Shown one piece after another: positions 1 through 10,410 of a stretch of 32,613 bases of DNA. Position numbers and translations under genes: made by a program. The first letter of the stretch is position 1; the number at the start of each line of letters is the position of its first letter. This DNA comes from Bacteroidales bacterium (GTDB taxonomy: Bacteria > Bacteroidota > Bacteroidia > Bacteroidales > F082): contig JAKSNA010000031.1 in the NCBI GenBank assembly GCA_024400295.1, positions 1 through 32,613 of the forward strand, read 5' to 3'. A model generated the notes under the pieces. The model made no database searches and was not told the origin of the DNA. It saw only the letters and a list, made by a program, of their open reading frames with translations.

Positions 1-38
1 CCTCCCAAATGGTATTTTTTATCTTTTTTTTTCGCGCT

Positions 39-47
39 GCAAAGATA
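39..47 (-). promoter_or_regulatory. promoter -7 core facing the left edge
   Basis: The minus strand reads TATCTTTGC, the Bacteroidota -7 consensus TAnnTTTG. It points off the window, so a minus-strand gene may start just beyond position 1. No good -33 TTTG is visible at the expected distance, so this is a weak call. Confidence 0.35.
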
Positions 48-74
48 GGATGACGTTGTCTTTATAAATAACTG

Positions 75-115
75 ATATTTAGTGTGTTGCGGCGAAGCCG
101 CAACACACTAAATAT
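75..115. repeat. long hairpin (19-bp arms, 3-nt loop)
   Basis: Positions 75-93 are the exact reverse complement of 97-115, with loop GAA at 94-96. The stem has an AT-rich base and a GC-rich tip (GTTGCGGC/GCCGCAAC). It could be a bidirectional terminator or a small palindromic mobile repeat. The sequence alone does not decide, because it is far from any gene end seen in the window. Confidence 0.75.
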
Positions 116-137
116 TTTTGTTCCCCAAAACGACACC

Positions 138-171
138 GTCATTGCGAGCGACCGCAGGGAGTCGAGCAATC
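138..171. repeat. dispersed repeat, copy 1
   Basis: A roughly 34-bp element beginning GTCATTGCGAGCGACC and ending GAGTCGAGCAATC. A second, slightly diverged copy starts 52 bp downstream. The form GTCATTGCGAG...AGCAATC resembles small intergenic repeats found in many environmental bacterial genomes; that comparison is from memory. Confidence 0.6.
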
Positions 172-189
172 TTACCACCAACCGCCGTT

Positions 190-223
190 GTCCTTGTGAG
201 CGACCGCAGGGAGTCGAACAATC
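190..223. repeat. dispersed repeat, copy 2
   Basis: The second copy of the element at 138-171. It shares the core GAGCGACCGCAGGGAGTCGA, with differences at the ends (CCTTGTGAG instead of CATTGCGAG, AACAATCC instead of AGCAATCT). The two form a direct tandem pair. Confidence 0.6.
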
Positions 224-253
224 CCATATCGCCATTGTCGTTGTCCGGCGGTG

Positions 254-275
254 GAGACGGGGCATGCCCCGTCTC
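254..275. repeat. 22-nt perfect palindrome, dispersed family copy A
   Basis: GAGACGGGGCATGCCCCGTCTC is self-complementary along its whole length. It is followed by TACGTTTTGAAAACTCTC, and closely similar flanking sequence follows the imperfect palindrome at 30606-30633. A related 28-nt palindrome lies at 24382-24409. These three are taken as one dispersed palindromic family. Confidence 0.7.
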
Positions 276-333
276 TACGTTTTGAAAACTCTCTTAACTC
301 TCCTCTCTTAACAGAAAATAACCCCACACTCCA

Positions 334-402
334 AACTTTATGAACTTTATGAACTTTATGAACTTTATAAACTTTATGAACTTTACAAACTTTCAAACTT
401 TT
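334..402 (+). repeat. 9-bp tandem repeat (AACTTTATG)n
   Basis: About seven units of AACTTTATG start at 334, 343, 352, 361 and 370, then degenerate (AACTTTACA, AACTTTCA, AACTTT). The array runs up to the -7 promoter core at 407-415, so it covers the whole -33 region of the next gene. A change in copy number would alter upstream promoter sequence. Confidence 0.8.
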
Positions 403-406
403 TCAT

Positions 407-415
407 TATCTTTGC
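407..415 (+). promoter_or_regulatory. promoter -7 core for the 438-1994 gene
   Basis: TATCTTTGC matches the Bacteroidota -7 consensus and lies 22 nt before the ATG. The expected -33 position falls inside the tandem repeat and has no clear TTTG. Confidence 0.6.
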
Positions 416-437
416 AGCCGAAAAAAAACATCGCGTT

Positions 438-1994
438 ATGAAGTACCCGATCGGAACCCAGACATTCAGCACCATCATCGAAGAAGGCATGGTGTATGTG
501 GATAAGACAGACCTCGTTTACAACCTCGCGCAGAAACATGTCTGCTTCCTGTGCCGTCCGCGCAGGTTCGGAAAGTCGTTGTTAATATCAACATTGGAAA
601 GCTATTTCAAAGGTGAGAAGGAACTTTTCAAAGGCTTGAAAATCGAAGAGTTGGAGAAAGACTGGACGCAATATCCTGTGTTCAGGATAGATTTTTCCAA
701 AGGTAATTTCAAAGCCCCTGGTTACATTTCCAATGTCGTGAGAAATTGTCTTGACAAATGGGAGGAGGAGTACGGTGTCAGTAAAAAATACGAAGAGGTC
801 GGCATCCGTTTCTCAAACGTCATCGCTGCGGCGCACGCGAAGACTGGCCGGAAGGTTGTAGTCCTCATCGACGAATACGACAAGCCTATGCTCGACGTGC
901 TCATGGAGCCTCAGGAGCAGCTCAACCGCGATGCGCTGAAAGAGATATACAGCACCTTCAAGGAAACCGACGAGCATCTCCGCTTCGTGCTTCTCACGGG
1001 CGTCACCAAGTTCTCGCAGGTGAGCGTGTTCAGCGGCTTCAACCAGTCGGAGGACATCAGCATGAACCCGAAGTTCGACGCGCTGTGCGGCATCACGAAA
1101 GACGAACTCGTTGAATATTTCGATTCGGAGATAGAAGCGATGGCAGAGGAACTCGGATATTCCAAGGATGAGATGTATCTTCGTCTCAAGAGGCAATACG
1201 ACGGCTACCACTTCTCCAAAAAGATGCTCGACATATTCAATCCTTACAGTGTGCTAAACGCATTGATGAAACGGGAATTGAATGACTACTGGTTCGCATC
1301 TGGCACCCCGACATACCTCATGCGCCTGCTCGACCGCAACAAGACCGATATGCGTGACATTCTGAGCCGGCAGTATGAAAGCAGCTATTTCATGGACTAC
1401 AAGGCGGACACCGAAGATCCTCTCGCGATGATTTACCAGAGCGGCTACCTGACAATCAAAGGATATGAGAATCTCGGCGGCACTTATTTCTACGCCTTGG
1501 ATTACCCGAATGTGGAGGTGAAAAAAGGCTTCGTGGCGCTGCTGGCCAACGACTATTTCAAGATGACCAACGTCCAGCAGCCCCTCGCGCTGACGATAAA
1601 CAAGGCACTCATGCAAGGCCGCACGGACGACCTCCGTGACGAACTGTCATCATTTTTGGCCTCGATACCTTACAACGCGAACTACCAGGAACGCGTGTGG
1701 AGCTACGAGAGCCACTATCATTACACATTGTATTTGATATTCAGACTTTTATCCTGCTATACGACTTTAACTGAAAAAGAAAACTCACGCGGCCGCGCCG
1801 ACATCATTGTTGAGACAAACGACTACGTCTATATCTTCGAGTTCAAGCTTGACGGCACAGCTGCCGAGGCGTTGAAGCAGATTGACGACAAAGGCTATGC
1901 GGAACCTTACGCCGCAGATAGCAGGAAACTGTGCAAGATAGGAGTTGGGTTCTCGTCGGAAAAGCGGAATATTGTAGAGTGGAGCGTGATTTAA
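438..1994 (+). CDS. AAA-ATPase_like / PDDEXK_9 nuclease-domain protein
   Basis: A 518-residue protein of the AAA-ATPase_like plus PDDEXK_9 (DUF1703) architecture, a multicopy family in gut Bacteroidota and some Firmicutes with no settled function. The N-terminus begins with the family's KYPIGTQTFSTI, followed by a P-loop at residues 40-47 (RPRRFGKS) and a Walker B-like VVVLIDEYDKP near residues 140-150. The C-terminal nuclease-like fold shows GRADIIVE (D455) and FEFK (E468, K470), the spacing expected of a PD-(D/E)XK core. Length fits full-length members. It stands alone behind its own promoter. Roles in defence or in mobile elements have been suggested for such families, but nothing local shows which applies. 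Confidence 0.9.
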   Translation: MKYPIGTQTFSTIIEEGMVYVDKTDLVYNLAQKHVCFLCRPRRFGKSLLISTLESYFKGEKELFKGLKIEELEKDWTQYPVFRIDFSKGNFKAPGYISNVVRNCLDKWEEEYGVSKKYEEVGIRFSNVIAAAHAKTGRKVVVLIDEYDKPMLDVLMEPQEQLNRDALKEIYSTFKETDEHLRFVLLTGVTKFSQVSVFSGFNQSEDISMNPKFDALCGITKDELVEYFDSEIEAMAEELGYSKDEMYLRLKRQYDGYHFSKKMLDIFNPYSVLNALMKRELNDYWFASGTPTYLMRLLDRNKTDMRDILSRQYESSYFMDYKADTEDPLAMIYQSGYLTIKGYENLGGTYFYALDYPNVEVKKGFVALLANDYFKMTNVQQPLALTINKALMQGRTDDLRDELSSFLASIPYNANYQERVWSYESHYHYTLYLIFRLLSCYTTLTEKENSRGRADIIVETNDYVYIFEFKLDGTAAEALKQIDDKGYAEPYAADSRKLCKIGVGFSSEKRNIVEWSVI

Positions 1995-2174
1995 GTTTGG
2001 AGTTTGGAGAGTTGAGAGTGGAGTTGGCTCGTGCATCCAAATAGTTTACTGGAACAGACTATAATACAATACCATTTTGCGGGTACGGCGTATCAGGCTT
2101 GGTGCGAATAGCCAAAGCTGGAAACAAAAGCAAAATTGTGATAAAAATAATTCTGCCAATCGCTAATATTTTAC

Positions 2175-2183
2175 TATCTTTGC
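2175..2183 (+). promoter_or_regulatory. promoter of the tpiA operon
   Basis: TATCTTTGC fits the -7 consensus, with a partial -33 element (TTCTG, 2151-2155) about 19 nt upstream. The predicted leader is about 55 nt before the tpiA ATG at 2246. No other promoter is evident before prmA or the large downstream gene, so all three are likely transcribed from here. Confidence 0.65.
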
Positions 2184-2245
2184 GCCGTTATGGGAGAGAA
2201 AAATTTATATATCATAACTCTTGAATCAAACTAAATCATAATATC

Positions 2246-3013
2246 ATGAAAAGAAACAAAATAGTAGCAGGAAACTGGAAAATGAACCTCGATTTCGATG
2301 AGGCACAGATGCTTATCGAAGACCTTGAAAACCTTTTGGATGACAAACAGCCTTCATGCGAGGTGATAATATGCCCGCCTTTCCCGTATCTCGAACTCGC
2401 AACCGATGAGGCTACGGAACACGAACTGTTTGAAGTCGGCGCACAGAACGTATCTGCTTTTGATTCAGGCGCTTACACCGGCGAAGTCTCCGCCAAGATG
2501 CTTGACTCCATCGGCGTAAGCTGCTGCATAATAGGCCACAGCGAACGCCGCAAATACTTCAACGAAGACAACGCGACTCTCGCGCAGAAAGTCAATCAGT
2601 CGTTGAAATACGAGATCGTGCCGATTTTCTGCGTCGGCGAAGTGCTTGAGGAAAGAGAGAAAGGCATCCATTTTGATGTCATACGCAAACAGATTGAAGA
2701 AGGACTGTTCCACCTCGAAGCGGCTGACCTTGAAAACGTAATCATCGCTTACGAACCGGTTTGGGCCATCGGAACAGGCAAGACCGCCACTCCAGCCCAG
2801 GCACAGGAGGTCCACGCCTTCATCCGCGGCCTGATAAAAGAGAAATACGGCGAAGACCTTGCTGACCAGCAACATATACTCTATGGCGGAAGCTGCAACG
2901 CAAAGAATGCAGCGGAACTCTTCGCACAGCCTGACGTTGACGGCGGTCTCATCGGCGGCGCATCACTCAAAGCCGAAGACTTCGTGAGCATCTGCGAACA
3001 GGCTTCAAAATAA
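2246..3013 (+). CDS. tpiA: triose-phosphate isomerase
   Basis: Interconverts dihydroxyacetone phosphate and glyceraldehyde 3-phosphate in glycolysis and gluconeogenesis (cytosolic TIM barrel). The protein is 255 residues, the normal length. Catalytic residues are all present: N10 and K12 in GNWKMN, H98 in IIGHSERR, E170 in YEPVWAIGTGKT. The phosphate-binding C-terminal loop is seen as LYGGSCNAKNA and GGLIGGASL. The start is the ATG just before KRNKIVAGNWKMN, which gives the usual short N-terminus. The gene leads an operon: prmA starts 7 nt after its stop. The pairing of tpiA with prmA has no evident metabolic logic and probably reflects shared housekeeping expression. Confidence 0.97.
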   Translation: MKRNKIVAGNWKMNLDFDEAQMLIEDLENLLDDKQPSCEVIICPPFPYLELATDEATEHELFEVGAQNVSAFDSGAYTGEVSAKMLDSIGVSCCIIGHSERRKYFNEDNATLAQKVNQSLKYEIVPIFCVGEVLEEREKGIHFDVIRKQIEEGLFHLEAADLENVIIAYEPVWAIGTGKTATPAQAQEVHAFIRGLIKEKYGEDLADQQHILYGGSCNAKNAAELFAQPDVDGGLIGGASLKAEDFVSICEQASK

Positions 3014-3020
3014 TCTGACA

Positions 3021-3854
3021 ATGAATTATTTGGCTTATACTTTCTCGAACCCGCGAAACGAGAATCTCAAGGATATGTTCGTTGAACTGCTCGGGGAGAT
3101 AGGATTCGACAGCTTCATGGACACCGATGAAGGCTTCACGGCGTATTGTACGGAACCAGCATTCGACAGGGAAAGCCTCGACGGACTTCTCCAGATGGAA
3201 CAACTCGCTGACGTTCAGATTCTTAACAAGGAACTTATTCCTGATCAGGACTGGAACGCCACTTGGGAGGCATCGTACGAACCGGCGATAATCGACGAGA
3301 CATGCCGCATCCGCGCACCTTTCCACGAGCCGGAAAGCAGCTACAAATACGACCTCTGCATCGAACCGAAAATGTCGTTCGGGACAGCACATCACGAGAC
3401 GACATCGCAGATAATCAAACTCATGCTCGCTGAGGATTTCAAAGGGAAAGACGTGCTTGACATGGGCTCCGGCACCGGCGTGCTCGCCATCCTCGCAAGA
3501 AAACTCGGCTCGGCGATGACCGTCGCCATCGACAACGACGAGTGGGCTTATCGCAATGCGCTCGACAACATCAAGATGAACGACGAAAACGACATCATCG
3601 TGGAGCTTGGCGATGCCAACTCGTTGAACAACAGACAATTTGATGTAATCATCGCAAACATCAACAGAAACATTCTCCTTCGGGATATGAAAGAATATGT
3701 GAAATGCCTGAAGAAAAACGGAAAGATCTTCTTCAGCGGTTTCTATGAATCCGACCTCGTCTTAATCAAAAAAGAAGCAGAACGCCTCGGACTGTCATAC
3801 CTGAACCATGTCAAGAAAAACGAATGGACCGCGGCTGTTTTTGTTAATGGATAA
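3021..3854 (+). CDS. prmA: ribosomal protein L11 methyltransferase
   Basis: SAM-dependent methyltransferase that methylates lysines and the N-terminus of ribosomal protein L11. The protein is 277 residues. The N-terminal substrate-recognition domain is followed by the PrmA signature PKMSFGTAHHETT (about 117-128), SAM-binding motif I DMGSGTGVL (147-155), the acidic end of strand 2 (IDNDEWA, 170-176) and NINRNILL (213-220) at the active site. It lies 7 nt after tpiA and 17 nt before the large downstream gene, consistent with one transcript. The family call is firm; whether L11 is methylated in this organism is inferred from the family. Confidence 0.95.
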   Translation: MNYLAYTFSNPRNENLKDMFVELLGEIGFDSFMDTDEGFTAYCTEPAFDRESLDGLLQMEQLADVQILNKELIPDQDWNATWEASYEPAIIDETCRIRAPFHEPESSYKYDLCIEPKMSFGTAHHETTSQIIKLMLAEDFKGKDVLDMGSGTGVLAILARKLGSAMTVAIDNDEWAYRNALDNIKMNDENDIIVELGDANSLNNRQFDVIIANINRNILLRDMKEYVKCLKKNGKIFFSGFYESDLVLIKKEAERLGLSYLNHVKKNEWTAAVFVNG

Positions 3855-3871
3855 TTGAGAATCAAATATTT

Positions 3872-6800
3872 GTGATAAAGTTGGATGGCTTGTTTCAATC
3901 GGATTGGAAGTATAAACTCACCAGAGTTTTGCTCTTGTCAGTTTTGATATTCGCGTCTGTTGATAAAGTTGCGTTGGGGTGCGCTTTTGATAAAAACGGT
4001 TATACAACTGAAAACGCAAGCGTCATGCTCTCGAAAGAAGACACGTTAAAATCATCTGTGTTCAAGTCTTATAAAGACGATGGCGCGTCCACAGAAGTTT
4101 TCGATAATATTAATTTAGTCGGACGTGCAAACATCATCAGTCCGGACAAGTGTATGTTTGCGGATAGTTCAAACCAGGCCCAGATGACGATAAGCTTTGG
4201 CGACACCGTCCGTGCCAAATTCATAGCCAAATCGTTTGTCGTCAACGGCGATAAATTGTATGCCGACGATGCATCAATGGTCGTATATCTGGATAAAGAT
4301 TCCATAACCCACTGGGGACAGAGCTTGATGTACGACGATGCGACACGTGAGATGATGGTTTACAATCCCAACAAGAAGATCGGTAACGGGCCGTACGTTG
4401 ATACATATCACGGGATATGTATTTTTTCGGAGGCGATGCTGTGGAATTTAGATGAAGACAAAATGAGATTTCATAAGTTTTTGACGCAATTCCAGGAAAG
4501 CAGGGCGTATTTAAAGTCAATGAATTTCTACAACGAAATGGATTGGGACAGGCTGCAGGGCATTGACAAAAACAATCCATTGTCTCTCGTGCATGGTTAT
4601 TTGATGAAATACGATACCGATGTGGTTGATTTGCAGTTGTTTGCAATGTATTTGAAAATAAATGTCGAACAGGTGGTTGCAATGCTGATGCGTCTCGCCG
4701 AACAAGGGTATCTGTCGTATGACCCGCAAAATAAAATCGCATATCCGACCGAAATGCTGTATGGAGTCATAAACGCGAGAAATGGGAAGACTGACTATGA
4801 TGTGATAAGGATAGAGTCGTATGCGACAAACAGACAACCTAATATGGTGCTCGATTTGTCAAATAATGATTTGACTGTCAATGGCGTGAGTAATGTGGTC
4901 GTCAGCAATGCAAAGAATGTCAAGATTATCCCTTATGATAAGTCCATCGTTGTGAAAAAAGACCTCGACTTTGAGTTTTCGGGCAAGATGATGGCAGGGA
5001 TGTTTGAGTTTCATACACATTCAAGCCGCTTCGATTATTCTGATTTTGTCATTGAACTCCCTGCAATCGATTCACTCGCGTTTTTTGTGAAGAATAGAGA
5101 TAATGCTCTTGATAATGTGAGGGTTAAAGATGTGATAACTCACGTGTCAGGAAAGATATACATTGATGAAAGCTCAAACAAGTCGGGCGTGGTCGATAAT
5201 GCCGATTATCCGATTTTTGACTGCGACCAGGAATCGCAGATTGATTTCAACGGTGTGTCGTTCATACTGCCGCCGTTTGAAATTGACAGCCTGTTTACAT
5301 TCAGCACATCGAATTTTAATTTGAAAGGTACTGTGAGAAGCGGCGTCTTTATGGACTTCGAGGATGAACTTATCGTGAAAGACGATTATTCGCTTGGCTT
5401 CACGCATGGTATAAATAAGGAAGGCTTGGATATCGTGAACAGTAACGCGAAATTCAGCAACGAAGTGAAGCTGAATAATGAGATTTTCTACGGCAACGGC
5501 ACTCTGAGCTTTATGTCAGCCTTCGCGGAGTCAGACTCTGTCACTTTTGACGATACGATGGCTTATATGCACGGCAGATTTGAAATGCTGGCTGTGGATG
5601 ATGCACTCTCTGTCCCGTATGTCGCCGCCGATTCTGTCGAGATAAAAATGATTACAAAAGATAACAAGATGTTTGTCAATACCTTGGATGATGAACTGAT
5701 GTTGTACGACAATTGCACTTTTAGAGGCAAGGTGCGCCTTGAGCAAAGTGGCTTCTACGGCAAAGGCATGCTGAATATGCACGGCACGACTGTGAAATCG
5801 GATAATTTCATCTTCAGAAACAATTCCTTTGTCGCTGATTCGGCAGATGTGTCTGTCAATGATGATGGCTTGGATGATCTTCTGGCGTCAAACTATTCGT
5901 TCTCGGTTGATTTTGACAAAGGAATAGGGTCGTTCAAAAGCGTTGGCGACAACAGCAATGTCATCTTTGCAAAGAATAAGGTCGTATGCAAACCTGACAT
6001 TGCTGAATGGCGATTTGATGACGGAACTGTATCATTGTCAAGTAAATACGGCAAGCCGGTCATGCCAGCTGATTCGACTGTCGTAATGCCTTCAATTAAT
6101 ATAAGAAAGATGGACTACAGCTTTGCGGATAATACGATAATGGCCCACGATGTTGATTCCATCTCGGTCGCGGATGTCGTACTCTTGATGTCAGATGGTG
6201 ACTTGCAGATAAAGGAAAACGCAATAATCCAGGCATCGGGTGCCGCGACAATTCTTGGCCCGTCAATCACCATACATAACGCCATGATCGATTCCATCGG
6301 TAAAAATCGGTATTTCGCAAAGGGATATGTGGATTATACCGATCCTGATAATTATGTCTCGCCATTGTATTTCAATGAGATATACCCTGACCAAAATGGC
6401 GAGACCGTCGGTTTCGGGAAAATTGACGAGTCGGACAACTTTATGATAAACCGCGATTATCTCTTCAAAGGCGATATTTCATTCAGATCAGGAGTTGAAG
6501 ATATAAAGTTTGATGGCTGTCTTAAGATGATTAATCAATGTCTTGTTGATTATCAGTGGTTTAAGGCGTCAATTGATACTGTTTCAAATAATATGTACCT
6601 GCCATTGGACAACGATACTCTGGCCTCCAAGTGCGGTTTGTATTATGATGAAGATGACAAAGAGTTCTTCGTGGAGTTCTTTACTGAAAACGCGGTTTAT
6701 GAACCGGATAAAACCGCATTGGCATTCGGCGATGAACTGTATTTCGATTCGGATTACAATGGTTTTATTAACTCAGGCATTATGCTGCAGACCGACAGCT

Positions 6801-7414
6801 GCTTTGTCCTTGGAAAAGGAGAATTTGATTTGGGAATCAATACAAAATATTTCAATTTCCTGACTGACGGTATGTTTGTCTATGACGTTCAAAATGATAA
6901 GATAAGAATAGAAATTCAGGCGCTGCTTGATTTCACGTTTGATAAAAAATTGGCTGATAATATTGCGCTGATGTTGTTCGGACCTGACGGGAAAGGCATG
7001 TCGAGGACGAGTTATAAAAATGATGTTGGCGTGATAATGAGCGACTTGAGCCTGAAATGGGTGAGTGGCCTTCATTGTTTCGTGAGTGAACCGGAAATAT
7101 ACATCGACGGTTTCAACAGCTATGATGTGGGAAACTATTATGAGGCGTCAGTGTTGATTGACTACAGCGATGTCCCGACATTCATTTTCTATCTGAAAAA
7201 CGAGAATGAACAGTGGATGTTCTTAAAGCACAGCGGTGGGAAAACGGAGGTTTTGTCATCAGATGCGGACATCAACGGCCGTCTTGAAAAGATTGACAAT
7301 AAAAAACGTGTTGTCGTTGATAAAGCCACGAATGAGTCGTATGAATACGGATCAGGACAGGAAACTGACGTGAACAATCTGCTTCTGAAATTGAAGTATA
7401 TCCGTGGAAAATAG
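3872..7414 (+). CDS. large exported protein of unknown function
   Basis: An 1180-residue protein I do not recognise as a named family. The start is a GTG 17 nt after prmA. Residues about 16-36 form a hydrophobic stretch (VLLLSVLIFASV) that looks like a signal peptide or anchor, ending near ALGC; this does not fit a canonical lipobox. The rest has no membrane helix, is rich in Asp, Asn, Ser and Phe, and is built of alternating hydrophobic/polar segments typical of long beta structures. Some segments recur, such as FYGNGTLSF...SDSVTFDD near residue 540 and FYGKGMLNM...SDNFIFRN near 628. It is probably a periplasmic or surface beta-repeat protein. LPS-transport-like or AsmA/TamB-like folds are possible, but no diagnostic motif was found. 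It is the last gene of the tpiA-prmA operon. Confidence 0.85.
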   Translation: MIKLDGLFQSDWKYKLTRVLLLSVLIFASVDKVALGCAFDKNGYTTENASVMLSKEDTLKSSVFKSYKDDGASTEVFDNINLVGRANIISPDKCMFADSSNQAQMTISFGDTVRAKFIAKSFVVNGDKLYADDASMVVYLDKDSITHWGQSLMYDDATREMMVYNPNKKIGNGPYVDTYHGICIFSEAMLWNLDEDKMRFHKFLTQFQESRAYLKSMNFYNEMDWDRLQGIDKNNPLSLVHGYLMKYDTDVVDLQLFAMYLKINVEQVVAMLMRLAEQGYLSYDPQNKIAYPTEMLYGVINARNGKTDYDVIRIESYATNRQPNMVLDLSNNDLTVNGVSNVVVSNAKNVKIIPYDKSIVVKKDLDFEFSGKMMAGMFEFHTHSSRFDYSDFVIELPAIDSLAFFVKNRDNALDNVRVKDVITHVSGKIYIDESSNKSGVVDNADYPIFDCDQESQIDFNGVSFILPPFEIDSLFTFSTSNFNLKGTVRSGVFMDFEDELIVKDDYSLGFTHGINKEGLDIVNSNAKFSNEVKLNNEIFYGNGTLSFMSAFAESDSVTFDDTMAYMHGRFEMLAVDDALSVPYVAADSVEIKMITKDNKMFVNTLDDELMLYDNCTFRGKVRLEQSGFYGKGMLNMHGTTVKSDNFIFRNNSFVADSADVSVNDDGLDDLLASNYSFSVDFDKGIGSFKSVGDNSNVIFAKNKVVCKPDIAEWRFDDGTVSLSSKYGKPVMPADSTVVMPSINIRKMDYSFADNTIMAHDVDSISVADVVLLMSDGDLQIKENAIIQASGAATILGPSITIHNAMIDSIGKNRYFAKGYVDYTDPDNYVSPLYFNEIYPDQNGETVGFGKIDESDNFMINRDYLFKGDISFRSGVEDIKFDGCLKMINQCLVDYQWFKASIDTVSNNMYLPLDNDTLASKCGLYYDEDDKEFFVEFFTENAVYEPDKTALAFGDELYFDSDYNGFINSGIMLQTDSCFVLGKGEFDLGINTKYFNFLTDGMFVYDVQNDKIRIEIQALLDFTFDKKLADNIALMLFGPDGKGMSRTSYKNDVGVIMSDLSLKWVSGLHCFVSEPEIYIDGFNSYDVGNYYEASVLIDYSDVPTFIFYLKNENEQWMFLKHSGGKTEVLSSDADINGRLEKIDNKKRVVVDKATNESYEYGSGQETDVNNLLLKLKYIRGK

Positions 7415-7438
7415 AAGATGAAAAAAATATTATTTTTT

Positions 7439-7473
7439 TTTGCCTCAAATTAGATTAAAAGTTGTAATTTAGC
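7439..7473 (+). promoter_or_regulatory. dnaN promoter
   Basis: TTTG (7439-7442) and TAATTTAG (7465-7472) are separated by 22 nt, close to the Bacteroidota TTTG/TAnnTTTG arrangement with one mismatch in the -7 element. The dnaN ATG follows 22 nt later, so dnaN has its own promoter rather than depending on the upstream operon. Confidence 0.5.
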
Positions 7474-7494
7474 ACCTCGAAAAAATTAGGAATT

Positions 7495-8619
7495 ATGAAG
7501 TTTATATTATCGAGTTTAAAACTGTTAAAAGCCATTCAGGCACTCAGCGGAGTCATCAATTCAAGCAACACACTGCCAATCCTTGATGATTTTCTTTTTG
7601 ACATTTCGGAAGATAAACTGCGCGTGACAGCGTCAGATCTTGAGACAACAATGACGGTGGCGATTCAGCCCGATATGGTTGAAGGCACCGGCCGTGTGAC
7701 AATCCCTGCCCGCATCCTCATTGATGTGATGAAGAACTTCCCCGACATCCCGGTGTCGTTCAACATTGATGAGGTCACGATGGCAATAGAGCTGACAACA
7801 GGCGAGGGCCGCTATAAGATGGTCGGTCACAAGAGCGACGAATTTCCGCAAGTCCCTGTGCTGACAGATCAGATGACATGGGAAATCCCCGCTGATGTCA
7901 TCGCATCTGGTTTCGAGAAGACAATATTCGCCACGGGCAATGACGAAATCCGCCCAATCATGACAGGTGTCCTGATGTCGATGAACGACACATGCCTCAC
8001 CTTTGTGGCGACGGACGCTCACAAACTCGTGCGTTACAGAAGAATGGACGTCAGGTCGGATGTGGCAGCGTCGTTTATCATGCCGAAGAAACCTATCAAT
8101 CAGCTGAAGAACATACTCGCCGGCAGGGCTGACGAACCAGTACGCATTGAGTTCAACAGCACTAACGCTTCATTCACATTCGGTGAATACAACCTCGTCT
8201 GCCGACTGATAGAAGGCCGTTATCCAAATTATGAAGCCGTCATCCCTGCAACAAACCCGAATAAGCTTATCGTTGACAGACAACTGATTAACTCGGCAAT
8301 CAAACGTGTCGCAATATTCTCGAGCAAGGCGACGCATCAGGTGCGTTTCAAAATCAGCGGTCAGGAACTGACACTCACGGCTGAAGACCTCGACTACTCA
8401 AACGAAGCCAAGGAACGTCTCACTTGCAACTACGTCGGTGAGGACATGGAAATCGGTTTCAGCTCGAAGTTCTTCCAGGAGATGCTTGCCAACCTCAGCC
8501 AGAATGAGATACAGCTTGAGATGTCGGCGCCGAACCGCGCGGGCATCATCACGCCGGTTGACAACCAGAATGCCGATGAGGACATCCTCATGCTCCTCAT
8601 GCCGGTCATGTTGAATTAA
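7495..8619 (+). CDS. dnaN: DNA polymerase III beta sliding clamp
   Basis: Ring-forming processivity clamp that tethers the replicative polymerase and repair factors to DNA. The protein is 374 residues, the usual length for three clamp domains. Family landmarks include the N-terminal VINSSNTLPILDDFLFDI, TASDLETTM, the mid-protein FVATDAHKLVRYRR, and the C-terminal end ILMLLMPVMLN, which forms part of the clamp-binding pocket. No dnaA or recF lies beside it. It is followed by a clear hairpin terminator and is convergent with pckA. Confidence 0.97.
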   Translation: MKFILSSLKLLKAIQALSGVINSSNTLPILDDFLFDISEDKLRVTASDLETTMTVAIQPDMVEGTGRVTIPARILIDVMKNFPDIPVSFNIDEVTMAIELTTGEGRYKMVGHKSDEFPQVPVLTDQMTWEIPADVIASGFEKTIFATGNDEIRPIMTGVLMSMNDTCLTFVATDAHKLVRYRRMDVRSDVAASFIMPKKPINQLKNILAGRADEPVRIEFNSTNASFTFGEYNLVCRLIEGRYPNYEAVIPATNPNKLIVDRQLINSAIKRVAIFSSKATHQVRFKISGQELTLTAEDLDYSNEAKERLTCNYVGEDMEIGFSSKFFQEMLANLSQNEIQLEMSAPNRAGIITPVDNQNADEDILMLLMPVMLN

Positions 8620-8649
8620 ATAAAATCAAAAATAAGTCGCTTGCAATGA

Positions 8650-8680
8650 AAAAGGACACCGCGAGGTGTCCTTTTCTTTT
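8650..8680. terminator. bidirectional terminator between dnaN and pckA
   Basis: An 11-bp stem, AAAAGGACACC (8650-8660) with GGTGTCCTTTT (8665-8675), encloses loop GCGA and is followed by CTTTT. The A-rich left arm supplies a U tract on the other strand, so it can end dnaN from the left and pckA from the right. Confidence 0.9.
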
Positions 8681-8699
8681 AACTTTACTCTTTCATCTT

Positions 8700-10331
<1,632 letters not shown>

Positions 10332-10410
10332 ATTTAACGATTTAACAATTTCTGATTTAACAATCTAACTTTGATTTTTCCTTGCGAATTTTCATCTAAT
10401 TAAAAGCGAG

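Larger units (their letters stand above)
1..437. other. repeat-rich intergenic region at the left edge
   Basis: No credible gene is seen here; short ORFs on both strands are made of repeat sequence. The region holds a minus-strand promoter core (39-47), a 19-bp-arm hairpin (75-115), two copies of a roughly 34-bp dispersed repeat (138-171 and 190-223), a 22-nt perfect palindrome (254-275) and a 9-bp tandem repeat (334-402) that leads into the promoter of the next gene. The density of non-coding repeats in such a short stretch is unusual for the window. Confidence 0.7.

Noticed and set aside
3872..7414. Large protein as LptD or a TamB homologue
   Set aside because: No diagnostic motif for either family could be seen, so no function is assigned.
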